Below, piece after piece: positions 24,010 through 35,549 of a stretch of 64,000 nucleotides of DNA. Every line of letters begins with the position of its first letter. Within the stretch, counting starts at the first letter, position 1. This stretch comes from Tupaia tana. Taxonomy: Eukaryota; Chordata; Mammalia; Scandentia; Tupaiidae. The position numbers and the translations under genes are program-made. The stretch is from assembly GCA_026018925.1 (NCBI GenBank), contig JAKSZU010000016.1:56393075-56457074 (forward strand). The letters run 5' to 3'. The notes under the pieces are model-generated. The model did no database searches, was not told the origin of the DNA, and worked only from the letters and a program-made list of their open reading frames with translations.

Positions 24010-24890
24010 TAAAAACCTTTTGTTGAGAAGGGTTAATAAAAAATGATACATCCTCCTTGTTTCTGCACCATACTTGTTGGCAAAGATCTTGTGACTATAA
24101 TTTTAAATCTTTCAAATTTAAATCACGGAAATCTGTTTCTTATAAATAATTCACAGTAAAGTAATGTAATGACATTATTTCTAAATTTTATTTCCCACCA
24201 CTAACCTGTTTAAGATGTTATCTTGTACTTTAACTTTCTAATTTTTCAGTAAGTAAATTGTGAATTATATGTGTTGAATCTTCCGGTTTTAGAAAATTGT
24301 TCCCTGTATCTCATTTATATAGAGTGAATGAAATTTCTAGAAATGGAATTTCCTTACTGGGACTGCTGAGCAGTCATTGGGGTAGACTGGTTGCTGTGCT
24401 GGAGTCCCTGTCCTCTTCCAAATAAGCTGTCTTCTTTAGTAAATGTTTTATGTTTATTTCACATACCCCAAACCCCTTGTTATTATATGAGACATCAGAG
24501 GGATATAAAAAATGGGATTCATTTTTTAGAGCTTCATCCTTGGGTTACTTAATTACTTTGGAACAGTTTAAAGTAAATAAACTGAAAAATACTCTGAAAA
24601 GTTATTGAATGATAGATATGTCCTTAGTTTTCCACTAATCTCCCTTGTGATTTTTAAAATGCCATGTATTTTTCTTGGGAGAGTTTCCTTACCACTGTAT
24701 TTGTGATCTTGGACTAGAATTTATGAACTGTCACCATTAAGGTTTCCCTCTGGCTTTGTCATCAGGGATGGAGAGTCACATGTGGTTTGTTTTCTTATTG
24801 TTAATATGTGAGAATTTTTTCTAGTGAAAATAAGTACATTAAGTGTTTTTCTTGACTTTGCCTTTTGGATTGGCATATTAAGAGAAATGT
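24010..24890 (+). other. Intron 2 sequence without recognised repeats
   Basis: AT-rich with no supportable feature. Confidence 0.45.
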
Positions 24891-24895
24891 GTGAA

Positions 24896-25080
24896 GCCAG
24901 CAGATGACATGGTATTTGAGGCACTGGACTCCCATATGACAGACTGCGATTTGAGTCATGCACCTGATGGCTTGTTTTCTCACTTTCCCCTTCTCTCTCT
25001 GTCTTCCTGTGGTGAGCTCATGTGACCTATAGCAAATTAAAAAAATAGTAGTAATAAATAAAATTAAATAATTATTTTAA
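24896..25080 (+). repeat. tRNA-derived SINE, short form with class A tail
   Basis: CCAGCAGATGACATGGTATTT head, GCGATTTGAGTCATGCACC box B region, CTCACTTTCCCC, then GGTGAGCTCATGTGACCTATAGC before the tail. The central body is absent while the 3' end is of the long class. Flanking 16-bp direct repeats AAGAGAAATGTGTGAA are identical, so the short form is a genuine insertion, not a later deletion of the flank. Confidence 0.9.
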
Positions 25081-25089
25081 AAAGAGAAA

Positions 25090-26480
25090 TGTGTGAATTG
25101 TGAAAAATTTTTTACAGTTATTAAGAAAAATAATTACAAAACAAAATGCATTATGATTGAAGAAAATGTGTGTCTTCTAGTTTTAGCATTTATACTTTAC
25201 TTTTTTAAAAAAAATTGAACAGTTATAACTAGGGCAAGTGGAAAAGTTAGGTGAAACAAAGAACATTGTCATAAGAAATAGGAGAAAACTCAGACATTTA
25301 AACAAAAAACAGTCTAGGTGGTATTCAAGCTACCAAGATTAGTATATGCTAACAGATTCTAAGCAAGTTGAAATATATTGCACAGGCTACCCTACATTTG
25401 TAAAATAGTCACACATCAAACTACATTATATTTTGCTTTTTGAGATTATGCAAGTAGTCTTTGAAAGGCTTGGTTCTCTAACCCAGCCATGTGGTTAAAC
25501 ATAAACTATTACCCAGAGGTCTGTCCTCTCTCTAACTCTTAGAGAGGTTCACTGGGGCAATTCAAATCTGTTTGCATTGTTATTCACCCTAGCATAAGCA
25601 GATTCTTTCTTTGTTAATCAAGGAGGATGTCTTATATCTAGTAAAACAGGTAGCACACAATTGATTTAACTACTAGTAAGCTTCTTTTGAGTCCTTAGAA
25701 ATGTTTTATTTAAGCTTTGCTGCTTTCTTGCCACATTTATAATATAGGCCTTGGTATGTGGTATTGGTAAGTACAGTGTGCATTAATGTAGGAAGAAAAC
25801 AACCGTATTCCATGCTCTGTTATTCATACTGTTTTGCTTCACAGGGAGATTTTTGGTTGTAGCCAGCTCAGAAACTCTCAATTTAATTTAAGATAACAGC
25901 ACATTACTGTTAGGTTATATACCAGAAAAAATGCTTCTCTATTTATGAATTTTCACACTTTCTAATGAAGACCATTTACTCATAGAAAGTATACATTATG
26001 TTAGAATATGATCTGGGTAACCCAGGCTTGTCAAGCTAGTTGGTAGCATGGGGTGACAGTATATTATCTCTCAGTTGATTTTGTATATTATTTAAAGTAT
26101 TTTCTATATATTGCCTTACATCTGCTGTCGGTTTCTCATTCTTGTTGTAAAAGGAAATTAATGTTGATATTGTTTCCCTGAGGATTTGCAAAACAAGCAA
26201 AAAAGAAATGAGAGAATGAATTATTTTTGTAAGAATAAATTAGTTACCCTGTTTGAAAGTGCTTAGTCATTAGACTGTTATCATAGATTGGCACACATTC
26301 AGCATTTGCCAAAATCAGTCCTATGAACAGTTAGCCAGATTGCCTCCTATTCCTTCTATCTTTAAAGAAGAGGTATAATTGATATAAACTGGACTCTGTT
26401 TATTTCATTTTAAGTTAATTTTAAAATATGGAAGGAGGTATAGATCCAAAGTAATTTCTTTTTTCTGAATATGAAGGTTT
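25090..26480 (+). other. Intron 2 sequence, largely unrecognised
   Basis: AT-rich. AAGAGGTATAATTGATATAAACTG at about 26370 resembles a short L1 3' untranslated piece; nothing else was recognised. Confidence 0.4.
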
Positions 26481-27032
26481 TTTTCTGGAGTCATTTTTGC
26501 AAAAGCTAACTATTCTAGACAGATTTCCTTTGTACTTCTGTGAAAAAAATCAGCTGTGTATATATGTCTTGGTTTATTTCTGTATTGTCTGTTCCACTGA
26601 TCTATTTGTCTATCTTTATGCCAATACTATTCTGTCTTTATACTTTAGCTTGATTTTGATAAGTCTTGACATCATATATTGCTAATCACCTATCAGTAGG
26701 TATTGCTAGTCCTAGCAAAAGCATCTAGTCTTTCACCATTTAGTCTCATACTAAGTTTTTCAAAGATGCCTTTTATTATATTGGAAATGTTCAGTTCTGT
26801 TCTTGGTCACAGTTTTAAATCAACAATGGGTGTTAAATTTTATCAAATGCCTTTTCTGTAACTATCAAATGATCATAGGATTTTTCTCTTATAGTTTCTT
26901 GGTATGGTAACATGTGGGATCTTAAAATAGTTCCTGGAAAATGTGTATTTTGAAAAAACTACATGGATTTCTGACTTTTTTTTGCAAAAATAAACTCATA
27001 GTTTAATTCTATTTTGTAAAAATTCTATTTTC

Positions 27033-27283
27033 CTAGAGGGTATGTACACTTGCCAGAGAGAAAGAGAGAGAGGCAAAGAGAGACACTACACCTCCCTGCC
27101 TCCCACCCCTGGGAATGGTCACATCACAATCCCTTCTTCTCCATTTCCCTCTCCTTTTGGGATTTTGGGCATGCACACTTATACACCTGTAATGTTTCTC
27201 AAATCCCTGGTCCGAGACTTGAACTGCACAGTTGGCCAAATGGAATCCAGCTGCTTTCATCACCAGACCATGGAGTGGCCCTA
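27033..27283 (-). repeat. tRNA-derived SINE, older long class, in L1
   Basis: Minus strand head GGGCCACTCCATGGTCTGGTG, box B-like CAGTTCAAGTCTCGG, CCAAAAGGAGAGGGAAATGG, CTCTCTCTTTCTCTCTGGC. Confidence 0.85.
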
Positions 27284-27404
27284 ATTTCATTTTTTAATGA
27301 GCATTTTGAAGTCCTCTCATACATTGATTTATGTTTGAACTTTAAACCAACCTTACAATCCTGGGTAAACACCAGTTGGTCATGATGTATTCATTTTTAT
27401 TGTT

Positions 27405-27586
27405 TTTTTTTTAAAGACTTAATTTTATTTATTGTTTTTATTTTTTTTAAGTTGCTATAGGGCACACATGCTCACCAGGGAGAGGTGAGAGAAAAAGCAA
27501 GAAAGCAAGTCGCTAGGTCTGGGACTTGAACCATGCAGCCATTTGGGAGTCCAGTGCCTTAACCACCATGCCAACGGCTGGCCTCA
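27405..27586 (-). repeat. tRNA-derived SINE, short class B, in L1
   Basis: Minus strand: GGCCAGCCGTTGGCATGGTGG, CATGGTTCAAGTCCCAGACC, CTTGCTTTCTTGC, CTGGTGAGC, A/T-rich tail. L1 sequence GGTCATGATGTATT resumes as TTTTTAATATATTG on the other side, which confirms an insertion. Confidence 0.88.
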
Positions 27587-28650
27587 GTATATTGATTTTT
27601 AATATATTGTTGGATTCAGTTTAATAAAGGAATTTTAAAAACATCTTTACACCTGTGTTCATGCAAAAATTGGTCTTTAGTTTTCTTTTGATGTGCTTTG
27701 TCTGGTTTTGGCATCAGGGTAATGCTGGCCTCATGGATAAGCTAACATTCTCTACTCTTCAGTTTATTAGAATTTGTGTAGAATTATTATTTCTTTAGAT
27801 GTTCAATTGAATTTCACAGTGAATTCATCTAGACCTGGAGGAATTTTTGGTGGGAAGATTTTTAATTATAAATATTCAGTTTTCTTACTAGATATTGAAC
27901 TATTGTTAGCCTTCTCAAAGAACCAGCTTTGGTTTAGATTTTTTTTTCTCTTGTTTTATATTTTATTGATTTTCTTTTTATTGAATTTGTGTTTACTTTT
28001 TTCTTTTTAAGTTGAAGCTGAGTGTGTAGATTTAAGATTTTCCTTTCTTTCTGAAAGTTGTAATGAACACTATCAATTTATCCCTTTAATACTACTTTAG
28101 CAACATTTCACAAATTCTGATATGTTGTGCTTTCATTGCCATTCAGGTAATAATATTTTCTAATTTCCCTTGTAATTTTTTCTTGACTGATGGGTTATTT
28201 AAAAATGTTATTTACAAATATTTGGGGGTTTTCCAGAGATCTTTCTGGTATTGATTTCCAGTTTAACTTTGTTGTGATTTTAAAACAATCACCTAAACTC
28301 AACATTTTCTGCATAATTTGAATTCTTCTAAATTAATTGGTTCTTATTTATGGCATAAAATATGGTTTATCTTTGTAGATATTCTCTGTGAACTTAATGT
28401 TATTTCCTTCTGTAGTGGGGTAGAATTTTCTATAAATGTCAGTTAAGTCAAGTTTATAGTATTTTTTGATTTTATTGCATTCTTACTGATTTTTTGGTCT
28501 ACTCCTCTATCAAGAAACATATATTGAAGTTTTCTACTGCAGTTGTGCTTTTGTCTATTTTCCCTCGTTTTTCACTGTTTGGACCTTTGAACTTTTAGGA
28601 TTTTTATGTGTAGATTTTTATGTATTTAAGATAGTTACATTGTATTGATT

Positions 28651-28681
28651 GATACTACTACTACTACTACTACTATTATTA
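28651..28681. repeat. (CTA)n/(TTA)n microsatellite in L1
   Basis: A run of ACT/ATT trinucleotides interrupts the L1 ORF2-derived sequence. Confidence 0.9.
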
Positions 28682-29163
28682 TGTTACCATTTCTATCTCT
28701 AGTCTTTGCTTTGGAATCTGTATAGGAGATCCATTTATGTATGGATCTATCTGTCTAATCTATTTCACTTCATTATTTCTTCCTTTTAATTGGAGTGTTT
28801 TCTATTGATACCATAGGTTTGAGTCTATCACATTGTCATTTGTTTTCTATTGGTCACATGTTTGTTTCCTTTTCCTTTTTTCCTACTGTCTTTTGGATTA
28901 TAAGGTAGTTTTGAAGATTTCCATTTTCTCCCTCTTGCTGTCCTATTAACTGTGATTCATTCTTCTCTTTTTACTTTTGTGGTTGCTTTAGGATTAATAT
29001 TGTATGTATTTTTTACTTAAGTGTTGTGATATTACTTTACATATAGCATAGAAATACCCTATTTAACTTCCATTTCTTCTTTTCTAGTCTTTATGCTGTT
29101 GATGATACGAATTTTACTATTATGTATGTTAAAAAGGCCAGCATGTATTATTATATCTTATAT

Positions 29164-29230
29164 TACGTTGTTGGGAAAGTTTCTGTTTTTCTATGCAAAA
29201 ATGTGTTATGACTTTCCTAACAACCTAGGA
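29164..29230. mobile_element. Short mariner-type MITE in L1
   Basis: About 66 bp with inverted ends GTTGTTGGGAAAGT and ACTTTCCTAACAACCTA. The centre TTTTTCTATGCAAAAATGTG matches the reverse complement of the 17486 copy. Confidence 0.8.
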
Positions 29231-29799
29231 TTTTAAAGGAATTTTAAGTGTTAAGAACAAAAATCTTATTTATTTCTACTTGTGGTTACTACTTTCAGCG
29301 TTCTTCGTTTCTTTGTACAGATACCATTTATTTCTGAAGATTTTCCTTTAGCCTGAAGTGCTTCCTTTGGCATCTCTTGCTGTGGGAGTCTACTGGTGAT
29401 GAAATCTTTCTAGCTTTACGGTTGAACATGCCTTTATTTTTACCGTTTTAAAAAAATGTATTTTGACTAGGTATAGAATTTTAGGTGGATAGATTCCCTT
29501 CCCCGCTTTAGTACTTTGAAGGTATTTCTCTCATTGTTTGCCATGAGAAATGTTAATGTCATTATTAGTTCCTCTTAATAAGTCTTTTCTCTGACTACTT
29601 TTAAGATTTTCTCTTTGCTTCTGAGCATTTGGTTATGTTACATATTAGTGTAGTTTTATCCCTGTTTCTTGTGCTCTGTATATGTTGAACTGTAGGTTAA
29701 TAATTGATCTGTAGGTTAATGATTTTTATCAGTTTTGGAAAATTGGTAATTATTTCTTCAAGTTTTATTTTTAAAATAATTTTTATTTAAATTAATGTA

Positions 29800-30071
29800 T
29801 TTATGTATTTATTTATTTATTTAGAGAGGTGTTTGCTATAGGGCTCATGTGCTCGCCAGACAGACAGAGACAGAGAGACAGAAAGCGAGAAATCACTCCA
29901 CAGGGGGGATGGCCATGCCGCAATCCCTTCTCCTCCATTCTCCTCTCGGGATCTTGGACATGCACTCACACACACCCGGTGTGAGTTTAAAGCCACTGGG
30001 TCTGGGACACGAACTGCGGTCAACTACATGGGTCGACCAGCGACATAGCCATTATGCTATCTCCTGGTCCC
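29800..30071 (-). repeat. tRNA-derived SINE, class A, inserted next to a class B tail
   Basis: Minus strand head GGGACCAGGAGATAGCATAATGG, GCAGTTCGTGTCCCAG box B region, CCCCCCTGTGGAG core and a long (ATTT)n-type tail at 29800-29822. It lies immediately left of the class B element, in that element's tail. Confidence 0.92.
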
Positions 30072-30214
30072 ATTATTTTAATTTTATCAGAGAGATACAG
30101 AGAGCAAGAAAGAGAGGGAAAGTTTGAAAGCAAGCTACAGGGTCTGGGACTTGAACCACAGTTGGCCATGTTCTAATCCAGCACCCTTAACTACCACACC
30201 GCCTGCTGGCCCCA
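30072..30214 (-). repeat. tRNA-derived SINE, short class B, in L1
   Basis: Minus strand: GGGGCCAGCAGGCGGTGTGG, ACTGTGGTTCAAGTCCCAG, CTTGCTTTCAAACTTTCCC, CTGATAAAATTAAAAT. L1 flanks (TTCAAGTTTTATTT on the left, CCAAGTTTTATTTTC on the right) give its target-site duplication. Confidence 0.92.
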
Positions 30215-30734
30215 AGTTTTATTTTCTTTTTAATGCCTTAACTCTGCCTTGTCAGGACTCTAGTTACCTACATAATAGATTGTTTTAATCTTCTCATATT
30301 TCATTGCTACAATAATTTATTTTTTATTCATTCTTCCTTCTGTGGTTCATTTTGTATCGTTGCTATTGCTGTGCCTCAAGTTTACCAGTCTTGTCTTCTA
30401 CTATGTGTAATCATTATCAGTCCCATTGGTGTACTTTTTATCTCCAACATCATAGTTGTATTTTTAAAGTTTTAATTTGTGTGCATTTTTGTTGTTTTTG
30501 ATACTGTCATGCCTCTATTTAACTATTTGAACATATGGAAAACAGGTACAATAGTTGTTTGTCCTTGTTTGCAGTTAACCTCCATGTCAGTTCTGGATTG
30601 ATTTCAATTTATTAATTATTCATTATTGGTTCTGTCTTTCTGCCTCTTTGTATGCCTGGTGATCTTGATTGAATGCCCAGACATTGACATTGAATTTTAT
30701 CTTGTTAGATGCTAAATATTCTTGTATCTTTTTA

Positions 30735-31016
30735 AGTCTTATCTTTTTTTTGGGGGGGGGGAGTTAAGCTTATTCAGTCCTTTCCTCAATGAGAGAGAGA
30801 GAGGGATGGATGGACACACACATACATACACACACGTACACACACACACACCACCCTAACTGGGTTCTGACAGCACAATTTACTTCTTTCCCAGCAGCCC
30901 TGTTCATAGGCACGTACATGTCCCCACCATACTCAGGTCTCTGGATATGAACTGGGAACTTTTTCAGGTGGGTCAGCCTTTCGCATTCTACTGCTGTGCT
31001 ACTGGTTAGCCCCCTG
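30735..31016 (-). repeat. tRNA-derived SINE, family D, in L1
   Basis: Minus strand: GGGGCTAACCAGTAGCACAG, CAGTTCATATCCAGAGACC, GTAAATTGTGCTGTCAGAACC, a CA/GA-rich expanded tract (30790-30850) and a GACTGAATAAGC tail. The CT tract of the family has become a compound microsatellite here. Confidence 0.75.
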
Positions 31017-31693
31017 TATTTCTTTAAGTTTTATTGAGCTTTGTTCTGGGATGCAGTAATGTTACTTGGAAATTGATTGATCTTTTTGAGTCATCTTGTT
31101 AGGATTTGCTGAGGGGAATCTGGAAACGAGCTCAGTTTAGGGATAATTATTCTTACCATTATTGTTTAAGATCTTCCTGATTATTCAGTTCAATACTTTG
31201 CAAAGTATGTGCTTTCAAGACTGGCTGATAGGAGCAGGACCTGGTTATAGTCCTACACCCAGGAACTGATTCTTCTCCTTTTGGGTGGTTATTTCTCTAG
31301 GCTTTCTTCCCACTTAGGAGTCTGTCTGTACTCTGCTGCATAATCAGGAGAACACTATATAGATTTCAGGTTCTCACTCTATGTAGTTCTTTTCTTTCTT
31401 GTCTATTTTCCTATGAACCTAGCTGCCTTGGTCTCCTCACACTCAACTGTGTCCTCTCAACTTAAACAGCCTTCCCAATTCTGCCTCAGTTTTACCTTCT
31501 TGCATTGCACCCTGGAAACTCTCAAGGTAACAAATTTGGGTCAGTCGTAGGGCTCTCCTTTGTTTCTTGCATCTCAGGGATCCCTGCCTTTGTTGCCTCT
31601 TGACTAATGCCATAAAAACCATGGTTTCATATATTTTGCTGGGTGTTTTTGATTGTTTCAGGGAAAGATTGTATCTGGTCTCATATTTTAAAA

Positions 31694-31695
31694 AT

Positions 31696-31733
<38 letters not shown>
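31694..31733. repeat. (CA)n microsatellite
   Basis: About 19-20 CA units at the left edge of an old SINE. A second CA run lies inside that SINE at 31851-31880. Confidence 0.98.
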
Positions 31734-31736
<3 letters not shown>

Positions 31737-31849
31737 AGGGCATTTGCCCTCTCCAGAGAGAGGGAAAGAGAAAGAACAAGCATCCCCTCAATGGAGTGTA
31801 CTCATGCTGCAATCCTTTCTCCTTCATTTCTCTGTCTTTTCTGGATTTT

Positions 31850-31883
<34 letters not shown>

Positions 31884-31978
31884 CCAGCATATTTTTCAAA
31901 CTGCTGCCCAGGATTCAAACCTTGGTTGACTGTGTGAGATCCAGTTCCCTTGACCACTAGACCATGAGGCTGGCCCTA
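31734..31978 (-). repeat. tRNA-derived SINE, older long class, with internal CA expansion
   Basis: Minus strand head AGGGCCAGCCTCATGGTCTAG, CAAGGTTTGAATCCTGGGC (box B-like). The GTGTGTGCATGTG segment has grown into (TG)15. GGAGAAAGGATTGCAGC follows. A (TG)n also replaces the A tail. Confidence 0.85.
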
Positions 31979-32007
31979 TTACTGCTTCTTGATCAGAAGT
32001 GGTCATC

Positions 32008-32268
32008 GGGACCAGCAGTTAGCATAATGGCTATGTCGCTGGTCTCCCACGTAGTCGACCGCGGTTCGTGTCCCCGACCTGGTGGCTTAAAACTCACGCC
32101 GGGCGCGTGTGCGTGCATACCCAAGATCCCAAGAGGAGAATGGAGGAGAAGAGATTGCGGCGTGGCCATCCCCCACTGGGGGTTGATTTCTCACTTTCTG
32201 TCTCTCTGTCTGTCTGGTGAGCGCACGCGCCCTATAGCAAAAACCTCTTAAAAAAAAAAAAAAAAGAA
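32008..32268 (+). repeat. tRNA-derived SINE, class A, full length and young
   Basis: GGGACCAGCAGTTAGCATAATGG, GCGGTTCGTGTCCCCGACC, CpG-rich body, CCTATAGCAAAAACCTCTTAA and an A tail. Direct repeats of 13 bp (AGAAGTGGTCATC) at 31995-32007 and 32269-32281 are identical. Confidence 0.97.
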
Positions 32269-32289
32269 AGAAGTGGTCATCTATTTGTT

Positions 32290-32490
32290 TCTCTCTTTCT
32301 GTCTCTCTCTCTCAGAGAGATATCACTATGTTGTGATCCTCCTGCCTCAGAGTCCTGAGTAACTGGAACTACAGGTGGATATCCCTGCACCTGACTTTTT
32401 AGGATGGGCCTGGAACTGAACCTCAGCCTCCCATGTAGCCTCAGCCTATTGAGTAGCAGCATTAATCAGCATGCCCTACCATGGCAGAGC
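32290..32490 (-). repeat. 7SL RNA-derived SINE-like fragment
   Basis: On the minus strand, CACCTGTAGTTCCAGTTACTC followed by AGGACTCTGAGGCAGGAGGATC matches the 7SL/Alu left arm (CCTGTAGTCCCAGCTACTCGG, AGGCTGAGGCAGGAGGATC). A second, weaker arm-like segment (ACATGGGAGGCTGAGG) lies at 32425-32450. It is not an Alu proper. It could be a fossil monomer or dimer of the kind found in Euarchontoglires. Confidence 0.72.
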
Positions 32491-32526
32491 CAGCTATTTC
32501 TTTCTCTTTTTAAATTTGTAAGTGCA

Positions 32527-32812
32527 GGGACCAGTAGTTAGTGTAAAGGCTACGTCGCTGGACTTCCGTGTAGTCGACCGTGGTTCGTGTCCTGGACCCA
32601 GTGGCTTAAAACTCACGCTGGGCATGTGTGCGTGCATGCCCAAGATCCCGAGAGGAGAATGGAGGAGAAGAGATTGCGGCGTGGCCATCCCCCCTGGGGG
32701 GTGATTTCTTGCTTTATGTCTCGTCTCTCTGTTTGTCTGGCGAGCACATGTGCCCTATAGCAAAACAAACAAACAAACAAAAAAACAAAAAAAATTCTCA
32801 AAAAAAAATTTA
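32527..32812 (+). repeat. tRNA-derived SINE, class A
   Basis: GGGACCAGTAGTTAGTGTAAAGG, GTGGTTCGTGTCCTGG, CCCCCCTGGGGGGTGATTTC core, CCTATAGCAAAACAAACAAAC. The tail is an AAAC repeat followed by A runs. Confidence 0.94.
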
Positions 32813-32814
32813 TG

Positions 32815-33040
32815 GGTTCAATTGAGAGAAAGAGAAGAGAGAGAGACAGAGAGGAAACTCTCTGCAGGGCTCAGTATGCCATGATTACTTTCCTCCAGTC
32901 CACTAGGATCTTAGGCACATGTGCACATGCCTACCATGTTTTCAGGACAACAGGGCTGGGGACTTGAACTGGGGTCAGCCTGTGGCTTCCAGCTTTGCAG
33001 TTTGGTGCACTACATGTTGCATGACAGAGGCTAGTGGGCC
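32815..33040 (-). repeat. Old tRNA-type SINE
   Basis: Minus strand: CCCACTAGCCTCTGTCATGC (diverged head), CCAGTTCAAGTCCCCAGCCC (box B-like), CATGTGCACATGTGCCTAAG and a CT-rich end. It combines features of the old long class and family D. Confidence 0.65.
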
Positions 33041-33499
33041 TTCTATTTCTTTTAATGACTGCATATCCCTCTCATTTCAGCCAACCTCAAGAATATAATT
33101 TGTTTTAACCTGGCTTTATATTTCATCCAGTGACTCATTCTCTAAGTCATGTTAGTTCTTACTTCCTAATATATTTGATATTTCTTTTATACTGTATAGT
33201 AATAATCTTTAGAGCATCGTTGACTTATACCAGCCAGTAGTAAATATTGGAGTGGAGGGACTATTGAATAGTTAAAAGTTCTGGTACCCTAGCACTGTGT
33301 CATCTGTAAGGTGAGTACTCAGGGACTATTTCTTAATACCTTTAATTCAGTGTAAAATTTGTGTGTCTTTTATGTTTTTAGAGTAGGATTATTTTATGCT
33401 AAGTATAATTGCTTAGAAATTTTAAGTAAAATAACATCTTTTAGAAGGTATGTACTATTCTCCCTTAATGTTATCACCACATTTTGGAGTTTTGCATCC

Positions 33500-33650
33500 T
33501 CTCTCTCTCTCTCTCTCATTATTATTTGCTCTCCTGTTTTCCCTGTCACATAGTATGCTATTTGAATCCAGGCTTACCATTCTTGCATTTCCAGAACCTT
33601 ATAAAGTTTCTGGCATGTGAATTAATAAACGTTTGGTGATTTCAGTGAAG
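33500..33650 (+). repeat. L2-like LINE 3' end
   Basis: TATGCTATTTGAATCCAGG, AACCTTATAAAGTTTCTGGC and ATTAATAAACGTTTGGTG resemble the end of L2 (CCTGGCACATAG, CAATAAATGTTTG). Confidence 0.5.
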
Positions 33651-34885
33651 CTTAGAGTTCTAGGCTCTTTGTTAAGTCTTTACCTACAATGCCTGCATTT
33701 TACAGAATTTTAACTGTCTCTATATTACAGTATAAACCACATCTACATCATCATAGCTTATTATTATATGTCTTTGGTTTGTTGTGAAAGAGCTGTCAGA
33801 GAATGAGCTCTTTCTTGCTTGAAATTACTAGTTAACTGTTGTCTTGCCATTGATCAGAATGTCTTTCTTTTCCATGCTGCTGTATTCATTGTGGTATTTT
33901 GCTATAATCAGAGGTAGTAGAGGTGCCAGGCTTACTGGCTTTCTTTTTTTGACCTTATAACATCTATGACTTGGTGGGAATCAATCAGAGGCTTCTTTAT
34001 TCTGTTTCTTTTCTGGGCAGTCCTTACTTTTTGAAATATCTGTCATCTTATCTGACTGCTTCCTCCTACTTTTCATTTGCACTCTGACTCAGTACTATGT
34101 GTTAGAGGGAAAAGACTGTAAAAGTCAACTTTATTAAACTCTATTCCAAAAATAATGCATAGAAAAACTCTTGATGATAAAGGACTATCTTTCTTGTCAG
34201 GCAGCCTGCTAATTTGAGATTATCGACTACATACCTTAGCTGGGGAATCTTGGAATCAATGACTCCTTTTTTGAATGTATTTTCTTTTCACTTGATGTAA
34301 CAAAAATGTTGTTTTTTAATATTTCATCTCCTCACAAAATAAATCACAGAATATTTCCTCTGTGAGTACACTCACAAAATGTCCTTTGAAAACCTGCCCA
34401 GATCTGAGGTCTGGAAATGTGTGTGTAAACCTTGTCTGTGTGGTATCTGCGATATGTGTATGTTTATATTTTTCACTATCCTTGGATTCATCCAGTTCTA
34501 TAAAGATGTACAACTTGCTTGCATTGCATGGTTCTGGCTCCCTCTGCAGCCTCAAATGGAAAAGTGCTTTGTCGTCCTTTGTTGCTGAAACATTCAGCTC
34601 TCAGCTTTCTTTTTTCAGTAGACCATTTCAGCTAGAATGCAAGAATAGATTGGGATTTCAGATTTAGGGGTGTGTGTATGTGTGTGTGTGTATTTGTTTG
34701 CTCACATGGCTATGTGCATATTAGCAAGGTTTTCTGAAAACCAAAATCATATTTTAGGAGAGCTCTATGAGGTGAGAAAATGATAAGAAGGGTGAGGAGA
34801 CAAGAAAGAAGAGGCAGAAGGAACAATCACAATTGCAAAATTGATTTGGTTAGAAGAAAGTTAATGTACTTAAAAGTATTTACTA
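33650..34885 (+). other. Intron 2 sequence without recognised repeats
   Basis: Contains a short (TG)n at 34670-34692; otherwise nothing recognised. Confidence 0.45.
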
Positions 34886-34888
34886 TTT

Positions 34889-35226
34889 GGTCATCTGGAA
34901 AGTCATGATGGACTTTTTTTTTTTTTTAATAGAGAGATTTTTGTCACTCATTAGACAGAGAGAGACAGAGAGATAGAAAGTGATAAATCACCCACTCTCC
35001 CCGAGGCAGGGGATTGGCCATGCGACAACTCCTTCTCCATCTCAGGATCTTGGGTACACACACATGCATACACATCTGGCATGCATTTCAAGCCTTCAGG
35101 TCCAGGACTCGAACTGCAGTTGACTCAGTGGAAGTCCAGTGATATTATCATTACACCATCTGCTAGTCCTGAATTTTTGCATAGAACATAGAAAAGTACA
35201 TCATAATTTTCCAGATGACCTAATAG
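34889..35226. mobile_element. Short mariner-type MITE split by a SINE
   Basis: The left part ATTTGGTCATCTGGAAAGTC (34888) and right part ATTTTCCAGATGACCTAA (35208) are inverted repeats. TTTTTGCATAGAACATAGAAA is the centre. A SINE separates the halves. Confidence 0.88.
34917..35171 (-). repeat. tRNA-derived SINE, class A, in the MITE
   Basis: Minus strand head AGGACTAGCAGATGGTGTAATG, GCAGTTCGAGTCCTGG, CCCAAGATCCTGAG, CTCTGTCTAATGAGTG and an A tail (T tract 34914-34928). Confidence 0.92.
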
Positions 35227-35549
35227 AAACTTTTGTTAAGAGATTATATAGTTGCTGATTAGAAGCCTAGAGCTATGTTAGAATTTCTAGAGCCATTTTA
35301 TTTGATTACATACATTAGATCCTTAATGGACAGCTCATGTTGATGATTAGTGCAAAATGGCCTGAAATGTTGGTTTGACTGTTGAGCACTCAGTTTGACA
35401 TTAGCTAGGGCTTTACATCTGTAGGCACTAGTTTTTATTTCAATAAAATAAATTAATTAGACCAAATAATTGTTGAATTTGAATCAAGATTTTTGAGGTG
35501 TGATCTTGACTTCAAATTATTAGCTTTTTTTCCCCCTTTGGTTTGATTT

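Larger units (their letters stand above)
26490..31690 (-). mobile_element. Old L1 LINE, antisense, heavily interrupted
   Basis: The plus strand reads as the complement of an L1. In order it shows: TCCACTGATCTATTTGTC (26594), AATGCCTTTTCTGTAACTATC (26848), CAGGGTAATGCTGGCCTCATGG (27716), CTCAAAGAACCAGCTTTGG (27914, ORF2 before the reverse transcriptase), AATTTCCCTTGTAATTTTTTC (28161), TTTTAATTGGAGTG (28785, near the start of ORF2), and then L1 5' sequences to ATATTTTGCTGGGTGTTTTTG (31633). So ORF2 lies at the left and the 5' region at the right. Many stops and gaps make it non-coding. I could not delimit ORF1. Later insertions are listed separately. Confidence 0.88.

Noticed and set aside
30780-30852. 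CRISPR-like or satellite array
   Set aside because: It is a compound GA/CA microsatellite inside a SINE; there are no spaced direct repeats anywhere in the window.
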